Assembly: GCA_021813745.1 (NCBI GenBank)
Contig: JAKAJO010000026.1
Location: 1 to 64,000 of the forward strand
Origin: Acidobacteriota bacterium
Lineage (GTDB): Bacteria; Acidobacteriota; Terriglobia; Terriglobales; Acidobacteriaceae
Direction of reading: 5' to 3'
DNA: 64,000 nucleotides
Shown here: one piece after another, positions 27,451 to 35,170 of the stretch
Position numbering within the stretch: the first letter of the stretch is position 1
How the letters are laid out: the number at the start of each line of letters is the position of its first letter
Program-made: the position numbers and the translations under genes
Notes under the pieces: generated by a model
What the model saw: only the letters and a program-made list of their open reading frames with translations
Told to the model about the DNA's origin: nothing
The model's database searches: none

Positions 27451-27917
27451 GCAATGTAGCTGCCGCCGAAGGCCGCACCCACGAGTTTCGGACGACCAGC
27501 GGCGCCGGCACGATTGAACTCGGCCGCAAGCTCGCGCATCTGCTTCGTCCGCCTAAGCTGCTTATTCTCCGCGGCGATCTCGGCACCGGCAAAACCACCC
27601 TCGTCAAAGGCATCGCCCAGGCCCTCGATGCTGCTGACCCTGACGAAGTCACCAGCCCCACCTTCACGCTGATTCATGAGTACGACGGCATCCTTGACGG
27701 CAATCCGATCAAGCTCTTCCATCTCGATCTTTACCGTCTCGAAAGCGAGCGCCAGTTGGAGTCGCTCGGCCTTGACGATCTCCTCACGCCCGATGCTCTC
27801 GTGCTCGTCGAGTGGGGAGAAAAGTTCAAGAGCATCCGCAAGCGCGCTTCAGGTGAGATCGTCATCGCCTCAGAAGGCGGCGATGCGCGCCGCATCATGG
27901 TTACGCTCAGAGATTAG
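27447..27917 (+). CDS. tsaE: tRNA threonylcarbamoyladenosine biosynthesis ATPase TsaE
   Basis: 156 residues, typical. The P-loop GDLGTGKTT (about 44-52), the SPTFTLIHEY switch-like segment, FHLDLYRL (Walker B area) and LVEWGEKF are all family marks. TsaE drives the ATP-dependent turnover of the TsaBD complex for t6A37 modification of tRNAs reading ANN codons. It is translationally coupled to nnr. The C-terminal tail is longer than in some members but unremarkable. Confidence 0.95.
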   Translation: MSNVAAAEGRTHEFRTTSGAGTIELGRKLAHLLRPPKLLILRGDLGTGKTTLVKGIAQALDAADPDEVTSPTFTLIHEYDGILDGNPIKLFHLDLYRLESERQLESLGLDDLLTPDALVLVEWGEKFKSIRKRASGEIVIASEGGDARRIMVTLRD

Positions 27918-27932
27918 CCCGCAAAAAACGTC

Positions 27933-28937
27933 ATGCAGCGCATTCCCTTCAGCGAAGTTCAGTCCACGCTTGCCGCCATCCTGCTCCGATACGGCTTCAC
28001 GATGGACCGCGCGCAGCGTTGTGCCACCCTCTTTGCAGAGACTACGCGCGACGGTGTTTACTCCCACGGTCTGCAGCGCTTTCCGCGCTTCATCGCCACC
28101 ATCCGCAACGGCAACGTTCGCGTGGATGCAGAGCCATCGCTTGCCGCGCGCTTCGGTGCCATTGAGCGCTGGCAGGGTAACCGGGGCCCCGGCAATCTGA
28201 ACGCATGGTTCTGCATGGACCGCGCCATTCACCTCGCGCACCAGCACGGCATCGGCTTCGTGACCATCGCCGACACCAACCACTGGATGCGCGGCGGCAC
28301 GTATGGCTGGCAGGCCGCCGATGCCGGTATGATCGGCATCTGCTGGACCAACACGCTTCCGAACATGCCCGCCTGGGGTGGCGTGCTGCCCTGCATCGGC
28401 AATAACCCCCTCGTTCTCGCAGTTCCGCGCACTGCTGGCCATATCGTCCTTGACATGGCCATGTCGCAGTTTTCCTTCGGAGCGCTTGAGAGCTACAGCC
28501 GCCGCGGTGAGTCGCTCCCCGTGGATGGTGGCTTCAACGCGGCCGGGGAGCTCACCCGCGATCCGGCGTCCATTCTCGCCTCCAACCGCGCCCTGCCCAT
28601 CGGCTACTGGAAGGGCTCCGGCCTATCGACTCTGCTCAACGCCGTTGCCGCAATGACGTCGCTCGGCATCGCGACTCATCAACTCAGTTTCGATCCATTA
28701 CAGGAGGCCGGTCTCTCGCAGGTCTTCTTTGCCATCCACTTCGCGGCGCTCGGCGGGGCCGCGCAAGCGGAGCAAATTGCGGAAGAGATCGTCCACTCGC
28801 TCCATCGCTCTCCAGCAGCAGAGCCGGATTCGGCCATTCGCTATCCCGGTGAAAAGACGCTTCGAACGCGCGCGGAGAATATCAGGCTCAGTCTACCCGT
28901 CGATCCCGCCCTCTGGCAGCAGATCCTCTCCTTCTGA
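27933..28937 (+). CDS. 3-dehydro-L-gulonate 2-dehydrogenase-like (malate/L-lactate dehydrogenase family)
   Basis: 334 residues, the length of E. coli YiaK/DlgD. Family II NAD(P)H-dependent oxidoreductase features are visible: the catalytic-His region SHGLQRFPRF, the GIGFVTIADTNHWMRGGTYG core, TNTLPNMPAWGG and NPLVLAVPR. The TNTLPNMP block is specific to YiaK-type members rather than malate or lactate dehydrogenases, so reduction of 2,3-diketo-L-gulonate is the best guess. It follows tsaE by 15 bases without functional relation; no other yia-type sugar acid genes are near. Confidence 0.82.
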   Translation: MQRIPFSEVQSTLAAILLRYGFTMDRAQRCATLFAETTRDGVYSHGLQRFPRFIATIRNGNVRVDAEPSLAARFGAIERWQGNRGPGNLNAWFCMDRAIHLAHQHGIGFVTIADTNHWMRGGTYGWQAADAGMIGICWTNTLPNMPAWGGVLPCIGNNPLVLAVPRTAGHIVLDMAMSQFSFGALESYSRRGESLPVDGGFNAAGELTRDPASILASNRALPIGYWKGSGLSTLLNAVAAMTSLGIATHQLSFDPLQEAGLSQVFFAIHFAALGGAAQAEQIAEEIVHSLHRSPAAEPDSAIRYPGEKTLRTRAENIRLSLPVDPALWQQILSF

Positions 28938-29027
28938 GGACCGGCTCCCGGCGCGCGTGCACCTTCATTCCACGCCGCCCCGCCCAGGTCCTGTGTCGTC
29001 CGGACCTGCCTTTCTCTGCGCTGCCAC

Positions 29028-29095
29028 ACAAAAAAGCCTGCGCGGAACGGGTCACTTCCGGTCGTGCTGGAAGTTGGCCCGCTCCGCTTACAGGC
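29028..29095 (-). terminator. Strong rho-independent terminator for the minus-strand lipoprotein gene
   Basis: Read on the minus strand, a long, interrupted stem (GCCTG/CAGGC, GCGGA/TCCGC, CGGG/CCCG, ACTTCC/GGAAGT) is followed by TTTTTTGTG. It lies about 70 bases past the stop and also separates this gene from the convergent dehydrogenase. Confidence 0.8.
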
Positions 29096-29166
29096 GGTTC
29101 AGTCTATGTAAGGACAACTCTATGGCATAACTCTGCCGGCAACGCCGACTGTCGTCAGGGTTGGGG

Positions 29167-30615
29167 CTACGTTGTCGAAGAGATCGTGGATGCAACCAGC
29201 CTCCACTTCCCTCCGCTATAGAACAGCAAGCCATGCACGCGCAGGGTGGTTCCCGCTGCGATGGTGGTCTGGTCTTCCACGTTGGTGCTCGCCTGCTGAT
29301 ACACCGTAATCTCGGTCGCGGTGGTCAGCTTGGTAAAGGCGCAATCCGCTGGCAACGTCAGGGTAAACGTCGTCGTTGCTCCAGGCGTAATATCAACGGT
29401 CGCTGTACCCCTGGAGCCTTGCTCGCGCAAACGCACTGTGGTTGCTGTCAGCTCGCCGCACGCCGGGTCGCACGAGGCAATCGGCGTGATGGCTGTGTCG
29501 CTCAGCGGAAGGATGCCCTGTCCCACAAAGATATTGCTGGCGTCGAAGGTTGGCTCAAAGTCAAGACCAGTCAGGCTCACACGGTCTGTATCGATTTCAT
29601 ACGTGGTCGTGTCGAGTAGTTTGACCAGAAGCGTCTTCGAAAGGTAGTCCGTGTTGATGCTTGCGCCCGCTCCGTTCTGCATCACAATGGTCAGTTGTGT
29701 CGCTGGAACAGCATCGACCGCGGTAATGATTCCGCCTCCCATGGCGCCCGCCGCACTCATCGTCGCGCGCACCTGTTTGGCAAGGTAGGTTCCATCCGAT
29801 TGAAGTACGGCCGTGACCAGCACGCCCATGCCATTGCCCAGTTGCGACATCTGGGTAATGCGTCCCTGGAACCTTGTCTCCGACGTCACCTGGAAGTTAA
29901 ACATGTTCGTGCTCTGCAGCGCCTTCATGCTGAATCCACCCGGTGCTGTGCCCGTGATGACGCCCATCAGTTGATACATTCCGCCATTCCGAGCATTCAT
30001 GCCACTTCCATTGCCGCTGCCGCTACCGCTCAATGCACCCGTAGAGATGTGAAACTTCGGACTGAATTGGAATGCGCTCCCCGTATCGCCAGAGAGCGAG
30101 TGGAGCAGATCGAGATCGAAGTTGACCGCCAGTGGCGTGCTGCCAACACTCACACTGGAGCTGAATGGTACGGATGCCTGGATGGGTCCGTTGATCGTCT
30201 TCTGCTGCAGTGCGCCTGTGTTGGGATCGAGATACGAAAAAGTGCAGGATGCAATATTCAGTTGGGCGCTTGTGTAGGTTCCCCGCGGCGCTGAGACCAA
30301 TGCTACGGGTTCCATGGTGCCGAGCCGATGGATCATCTCAACAGGCGTGCTACTGCCTGCCACCGTGACCGTTTGACCATCGCTCGTCTTCATGGTCATC
30401 GACGAGACGTTCATTGAGAAGGAGAGCAGCCAGTCCGCAGGTGCATCTCCCATGTTCACTTGCACGGCAGTGGTGGCTGCAGGATTGGTTGGAATACTCG
30501 ATCCGTCACCACCGCAACCTGCCAGTCCCAACGCCACGACGGCTGTCGCCCACGCTCCCAGCTTCAGGCCGGTTCGCAGATGCGACAGGGTGAGGTATGA
30601 GGTTAGCGATTTCAT
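29167..30615 (-). CDS. Secreted lipoprotein with DUF4382-like and DUF5666-like regions (second copy)
   Basis: About 482 residues. A lipoprotein signal ends in LAGC (Cys about residue 34), followed by a DUF4382-like domain (VQVNMGDAPADWLLSFSMNV; APRGTYTSAQLNIASCTFSYLDP) and DUF5666-like beta units (LMGVITGTAPGGFSMKAL; LRVHGLLFYSGGKWRLVAS). The arrangement matches the lipoprotein near 20.4-21.8 kb, with low identity by eye, so they are distant paralogues. An AAGGAG eight bases before the ATG defines the start. It lies downstream of the IPT/TIG lipoprotein gene on the same strand and may be co-transcribed. Function unknown. Confidence 0.75.
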   Translation of the reverse strand: MKSLTSYLTLSHLRTGLKLGAWATAVVALGLAGCGGDGSSIPTNPAATTAVQVNMGDAPADWLLSFSMNVSSMTMKTSDGQTVTVAGSSTPVEMIHRLGTMEPVALVSAPRGTYTSAQLNIASCTFSYLDPNTGALQQKTINGPIQASVPFSSSVSVGSTPLAVNFDLDLLHSLSGDTGSAFQFSPKFHISTGALSGSGSGNGSGMNARNGGMYQLMGVITGTAPGGFSMKALQSTNMFNFQVTSETRFQGRITQMSQLGNGMGVLVTAVLQSDGTYLAKQVRATMSAAGAMGGGIITAVDAVPATQLTIVMQNGAGASINTDYLSKTLLVKLLDTTTYEIDTDRVSLTGLDFEPTFDASNIFVGQGILPLSDTAITPIASCDPACGELTATTVRLREQGSRGTATVDITPGATTTFTLTLPADCAFTKLTTATEITVYQQASTNVEDQTTIAAGTTLRVHGLLFYSGGKWRLVASTISSTT

Positions 30616-30693
30616 TTCTTGCTCCTTTCCACTTGCAACATGCACGTTGGTCTGGCTTGCTCAATCAACGCTCCATGTCTGTGCGGCGGTGCC

Positions 30694-30720
30694 GCGTGGG
30701 GGGGGATCGCTCCCCCCGCG
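30694..30720 (-). terminator. GC-rich hairpin between two minus-strand lipoprotein genes
   Basis: CGCG-GGGGGAG / CTCCCCC-type inverted repeat (with one bulge) starts three bases past the stop of the IPT/TIG gene. No T-tract follows on the minus strand, so partial termination or mRNA processing between the two genes is as likely as full termination. Confidence 0.45.
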
Positions 30721-30722
30721 TC

Positions 30723-33700
30723 TTACTGCGGCATCACCTGGGTTATGTACACTCCAGTTCCGCTCTCGCTGGTTATGGGATCAAGCATGCTGGACATCAC
30801 TGCGAGCCAGTTGTTGCGTAATCCATCACGCTCGAAGCCCACGGTGGATACAGTCGACCCGGCTGGAGCGTCAGGATCGATATCCGTGCCGTTGAAGGTT
30901 GTGTCGATTACGGTTTGAATCGGCGCGGCTGTCGGACCCTGCGCCAGGTAGACGCCGTCGACCGAGCCCGTACCTGCTTTGAACGCGACTTCGAATGCAT
31001 CAGGTCCGCCGCCCATGGTGCCCGCGACGGAAACAAACGTCGAGGAACGCCACCGCGGAGGTTCTGTCACCTCACCGCCATCGGACTGGCCCACGTTGGG
31101 TGGACGTCCGGAGAAGACCCAGTACACAAAATCGTCAAATTCACCGTTGTTGTTCTTGGCGATTGGATACAGCGTCTTGGTGGTCGTATCGTAAACAAAG
31201 ATGCCCTGCTGCGCAGGCTCTTGTGCTTCGAAGCCATTGGGATACATCGTGTTGCAGATCGCAATCATGTCTGCGTTGCCGTCTGCCGCGCAGGTCAGCA
31301 TGCGAGCCCGCGTTCCTTTACCCCAAGCTCCCCAGAAGCCAACGTACCGGCCATCAAAGGAAAGTGCTTCGCCAAGGCGCGTGAAGGTGACGCCGTCTGC
31401 TTCGCCCGGCACTTGGCTGCCAAGCTGCACAAGCGGTTCAAGGGGCGGCGCAGAGATCAGAGGCGCTTCGTAGATGCCGCCCATCTTCGGATCGTCTTCG
31501 TTATCCAGGCCAAGGAAGACCATCTCTCCGTTCGCGGCACTCGGCGGCGCAGTTGATCCAAAGACCACGGAGCCTCCCTCGCCCTGTCCCGGAATCACGG
31601 TGTCGGAGTTCGCAATCAGCGTGATCGGAGACTTACCTTCACCGCTGGTCACGTCGCGGAAGAAGACGCCTGTTTTGCCGCCTCCATCCACCGTGTAGTT
31701 GCCCTTGAAGACGACCGTGTTGCCGCCGGTCACGGATGGTGCTCCGGGGAACTGGTCGAAACGCGTGCCCGCTGGAGCACCCGGCACTTGCAGGTATTCA
31801 AAGCCTGGTGCACTCCCCATGAGGCCCGTCCCGCTCATCAAAGCTCCTTGTGGATTGGTGTAAATTCCCGTGGTGCCAATCCGCGTCTCCGTCCCGTCTG
31901 CGAGCGTGAATGTCCACACCGGTTGAGACTGGCCGCGGAAGGCCACCGTATCGGAGTCCTTGTCCATCCGTGGAAATGACTGGAATTGAATGAACGTTGC
32001 AAGCGCGCCGTTGTAGGACGTGTTATTCGGCTGCGGCACAGCTGTCGTGTTGTCGGTGAGCTTCATCAACGGGCCACCGCCACCGGGCGACATGTCGCGC
32101 AGGTAGATGCCGACGGTCGGTCCCGAAGAGGACTTCGTCTGGCCCTTGAAGACCAGCTCACCGCGTGCATTCACTGAGGGCTGACTGAATCCCTGGTAGG
32201 GTAGGGTTGTGTCAGGCGCGTTCATCTTATGATTGGCCGCGGTACGCCAGCTTGTCTGGGCCTTGCCGTGAACCGCGAGGCTCACTGGGCTTGACAGGCC
32301 ACCGCCCGGCTCGGGATTCGTTACGCTGAAGGCAAGGGTTCCAACGCTCGAAAGTTGCGAGGCTGGCACCATCACAACCAGAGCATTCGGCTTGATTGAG
32401 GTCGGAGTCAGAGTCTCGGTTCCAAGCGTAACTGTAGTGCCTTCCACAAAGCCCGTTCCCAGCAAAGTGACTGAAGTATCCGTGGTCCTCGTGGTCAGGC
32501 TCGTCGGATTCACGGCGGTCACTGTAGGTACAGGATTCTCGACGATAAAGCGAAGCATCTCCGATGTGCCGCCGCCTGGTGATGGATTTGCAACGCTCAC
32601 CATTTGCGGACCTGCCTTGGTGAGAGCGGTATCAGGAACCAGAACGCTGATCGATGTTGCCGTGTATGCGCTCGGCGTCAACGTCAGGCTTCCAAACACG
32701 ACCGCGCTCTGATGAACAAATCCGCTGCCGCTAATGGTCAGCGTGAACTCGGGACTCCCCAGCACGATCGTCTTCTGCGAGAGAGCAGAAGCTGTGGGCG
32801 CGGGGTTCTCCACCGAAAACGACAGAGCATTGGAAGGACCGCCACCGGGGCCGTCATTGCTGACCAGCACGGGATACGTTCCACCGTCCAAAATCGCAGC
32901 AGCCGGAACAGAAACCGTCAACTCAGATCCCGAGAATGCGGTCGGTGTCAGCTGAAGTGGCCCGAATGCAACCTTTGACGTGTCGACGAACTGCGAGCCT
33001 GAAAGCGTCAATGAAAACTCCGCGCCCCCCGCGACTGCCTTGTCGAGCGACAGAGAACTCAGAACCGGCACAGGATTCTCGACGGTAAAGTCGACCGCGT
33101 TCGATGAGCCACCTCCCGGTTCCACATTCGCTGCCGAAAGGGAGAAGATGCCACTCTTGCCCAGCGCTTCTTTCGGAATGGCGACGGAGATCTGGGACGG
33201 CGTGATCGAAGTCGGAACAAGGTTCAGTTGCCCAAGCCGGATCGTGAGACCATCTACAAATCCTGTTCCCGCAATGTCTATCGTGAAAGCATCACTATTC
33301 AGCAATGCTTTACTAACGGAGACGGATTGGATGACGGGAACTGGATTGTTCACTGTGAATCGCATCGCGTTGGATGTTCCGCCACCGGGGCCGCCATTCG
33401 TCGCAATCACATCCAGAATGGCTCCTTTGCCGAAGGTCGCCGCCGGCACAAGAACAGAAGCATGTGTTGCACTAATGACTGAAGGGTTCAAATCGAGCGA
33501 ACCAAAGCGAAGCATCATGCCGGGTGCGAAGCCTGTACCGATTAGATCCAGGCTGAAGTCAGCGCTGCCGACCAGGGTATTGTCCAGCGAAAGGGATGAG
33601 ATCACGGGCACAGGATTTAATACGGTGAAATTCGTTGTGCTCGATGTGCCGCCCCCAGGCCCAGGATTCACCACCGCCACCGCGAGTGTCCTGGCTGATG

Positions 33701-34226
33701 CAAGTTCTGTATCGGGTACGGCGACGGTCAGCTTACTCGGAGTCACTGACGATGGCGTGAGCGACTTATCACCGAACTTGACCGTGGTGGTGGAGACAAA
33801 GTTCGACCCCGTGATATCCAGGTTCACGGAAGTGCTGTTGAGCAATACAGATTCCTGTGAAAGAGAAGTGAGTGCAGGAACAGGATTCTCGACAGTGAAC
33901 GTGAGAGCTGAGGAGGGAAGGCTGCCGGATACCAGCACGCTAATCACCCCTGCTTTGGAGACTGCGCTCGATGGAACCGTCGCAATCAGTTGTGTTTTCG
34001 TCGCAGACGTTGGAGTGAGTGGAACTCCTCCAAAGAGGATTGAAGTGGTCGGGGTAAAGTTTGTGCCAGTCAGCGTAATAGGAAACTCGCCGGATCCGGC
34101 CAGGGTTTTCGTCGGTGTAAGGCTGCTGAGTGTTGATATGCGCGGACTGCTGCCACATCCCGTCGAAAGAACTATCAGGCATGCAGCTAAGGTAAGGAAG
34201 GCAGAGAGCACCACTTTCTGATTCAT
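30723..34226 (-). CDS. Large lipoprotein with seven IPT/TIG repeats and a beta-propeller-like C-terminal half
   Basis: About 1167 residues. A lipoprotein signal ends in LSTGC (Cys about residue 24). Seven consecutive repeats of about 88 residues follow, each starting with NPVP or similar and ending with GGGxSN...FTVE; each holds the IPT pattern of a TGTxF turn, an FG strand and LTPTS. The C-terminal half (about 650-1167) has units of the type VFKGQT...GIYLRD and VVFKGNY...GVFFRDV, which look like blades of a propeller or repeated beta-sheets. Surface adhesion or polysaccharide binding is a reasonable guess. GGGAG five bases before the ATG fixes the start; earlier in-frame codons give a non-signal N-terminus. 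Confidence 0.78.
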   Translation of the reverse strand: MNQKVVLSAFLTLAACLIVLSTGCGSSPRISTLSSLTPTKTLAGSGEFPITLTGTNFTPTTSILFGGVPLTPTSATKTQLIATVPSSAVSKAGVISVLVSGSLPSSALTFTVENPVPALTSLSQESVLLNSTSVNLDITGSNFVSTTTVKFGDKSLTPSSVTPSKLTVAVPDTELASARTLAVAVVNPGPGGGTSSTTNFTVLNPVPVISSLSLDNTLVGSADFSLDLIGTGFAPGMMLRFGSLDLNPSVISATHASVLVPAATFGKGAILDVIATNGGPGGGTSNAMRFTVNNPVPVIQSVSVSKALLNSDAFTIDIAGTGFVDGLTIRLGQLNLVPTSITPSQISVAIPKEALGKSGIFSLSAANVEPGGGSSNAVDFTVENPVPVLSSLSLDKAVAGGAEFSLTLSGSQFVDTSKVAFGPLQLTPTAFSGSELTVSVPAAAILDGGTYPVLVSNDGPGGGPSNALSFSVENPAPTASALSQKTIVLGSPEFTLTISGSGFVHQSAVVFGSLTLTPSAYTATSISVLVPDTALTKAGPQMVSVANPSPGGGTSEMLRFIVENPVPTVTAVNPTSLTTRTTDTSVTLLGTGFVEGTTVTLGTETLTPTSIKPNALVVMVPASQLSSVGTLAFSVTNPEPGGGLSSPVSLAVHGKAQTSWRTAANHKMNAPDTTLPYQGFSQPSVNARGELVFKGQTKSSSGPTVGIYLRDMSPGGGGPLMKLTDNTTAVPQPNNTSYNGALATFIQFQSFPRMDKDSDTVAFRGQSQPVWTFTLADGTETRIGTTGIYTNPQGALMSGTGLMGSAPGFEYLQVPGAPAGTRFDQFPGAPSVTGGNTVVFKGNYTVDGGGKTGVFFRDVTSGEGKSPITLIANSDTVIPGQGEGGSVVFGSTAPPSAANGEMVFLGLDNEDDPKMGGIYEAPLISAPPLEPLVQLGSQVPGEADGVTFTRLGEALSFDGRYVGFWGAWGKGTRARMLTCAADGNADMIAICNTMYPNGFEAQEPAQQGIFVYDTTTKTLYPIAKNNNGEFDDFVYWVFSGRPPNVGQSDGGEVTEPPRWRSSTFVSVAGTMGGGPDAFEVAFKAGTGSVDGVYLAQGPTAAPIQTVIDTTFNGTDIDPDAPAGSTVSTVGFERDGLRNNWLAVMSSMLDPITSESGTGVYITQVMPQ

Positions 34227-34558
34227 ATTCAGCTCCCGATTTCGCACGCGATACGCGGTCGAAATCATGCATTCATGGAATGCCGTCAGGGCATACATCT
34301 CGTCTTGGCCCCGGTAAAGCCTATGCAGCATGCACGGCATTTCGGCTTCCAATCGTGGTGATTCGACATAAGCCACGCATTCTCTGCAAGTTCAGCAAAA
34401 AGTGAAAGCGAGAAAAGGAGTCTGCTCTGTTCAAGCTCTTTTACGAGCCGTCCAAGCATTGAGACGATGCCCGCATGTCGCAACGAGGGTGCCATCCGTC
34501 TGCTTTGCCGAGTGGCAGTAGAGCACTTCCAGCTCAATGGCAACCTGGGGACGAATTC

Positions 34559-34585
34559 TTTGACGACGAGTCAAACTCTTTTGAC
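34559..34585 (+). promoter_or_regulatory. Enhancer-like dyad TTTGAC-N5-GTCAAA, copy 1
   Basis: Perfect 6-bp arms with a 5-base spacer, followed by a third half-site TTTGAC beginning 21 bases after the first. The flank AATTC before it and the third half-site at 21 bases are shared with the copy upstream of the rubrerythrin gene. It ends (second arm) 80 bases before a sigma-54 promoter match. Confidence 0.6.
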
Positions 34586-34655
34586 ATCTCAATGAAATTC
34601 AACGTCCATCATGGCCCTGATGCTTGATTTACGGTGTGCCCCGTGGCTGCTTAAC

Positions 34656-34671
34656 TGGTCAGCAACGTGCA
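34656..34671 (+). promoter_or_regulatory. Possible sigma-54 promoter for the zinc-ribbon/P-type ATPase operon
   Basis: TGGTCAG-CAAC-GTGCA keeps the -24 GG and -12 GC at the required spacing, but it is the weakest of the plus-strand set against TGGCACG-N4-TTGCA. It gains support from the dyad 80 bases upstream, the same distance as at the rubrerythrin gene. The predicted leader is about 155 bases. Confidence 0.45.
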
Positions 34672-34840
34672 ACGCAAAAGTCAGGGTGCGACTCGTCGCG
34701 TACTTCGGAGCCGGTCTGTGCAGGGAATCCACGGAAGGCCTTCGTGTTGGCTTAGCATGATCAACTGCGCATGGGCCGCACGATGGGATGGAAAGCCGTA
34801 AGGATCAGTCCAGAAATACTCATAGGAAAGAGGTCATGCA

Positions 34841-35170
34841 ATGCGCTGTGCAAACCCAAAGTGCAATGCTGCCATGATGGAAGCAGTTGGCGGAACAATG
34901 ACGATGCTAGAACTAGAGCTCCCGCCTGAAGCGAGAATTGAGCGGAGCGAATGGGGCTTTCCTATTCTTTGCGCCCCAGCGAAGTATTTCTGGCTCTGCG
35001 AAGAATGTTCTCGGCTCTATCTGATCCGTCGTTGGACGACCGCAGGCCTCCTTCTGCAACCGCGCCTGGTCGAAGCTTCAAGACGCGAGGCGGCCCAGGG
35101 TCTTGCGCGCAAGCCCCCAGCGAGTTCCCATCGCGTGCGCCACGACACTGAAATCGCCAGAATTGCCTGA
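34841..35170 (+). CDS. Small zinc-ribbon-like protein preceding the P-type ATPase
   Basis: 109 residues. Cys3, Cys8 and a later CEEC pair (about residues 52-55) form a C-x4-C...C-x2-C pattern typical of a zinc ribbon; the C-terminal 45 residues are basic. No known family was recognised. The stop codon directly abuts the ATG of the ATPase, so the two are translationally linked; a role in metal handling or regulation of the pump is inferred. AGAGG lies before the ATG at suitable distance. Confidence 0.65.
   Translation: MRCANPKCNAAMMEAVGGTMTMLELELPPEARIERSEWGFPILCAPAKYFWLCEECSRLYLIRRWTTAGLLLQPRLVEASRREAAQGLARKPPASSHRVRHDTEIARIA

Larger units (their letters stand above)
34227..34840. other. Intergenic region with UAS dyad and sigma-54 promoter match
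   Basis: About 610 bases separating the minus-strand IPT/TIG gene from the zinc-ribbon/ATPase operon. It carries a TTTGAC/GTCAAA dyad and, 80 bases further, a -24/-12 match (both listed separately). Nothing gene-like was seen. Confidence 0.5.

Noticed and set aside
32980-34221. 413-codon plus-strand frame with repeat-like TGTGFSTV segments
   Set aside because: The repeats are the antisense of the IPT/TIG repeats; no start signal and no signal peptide.
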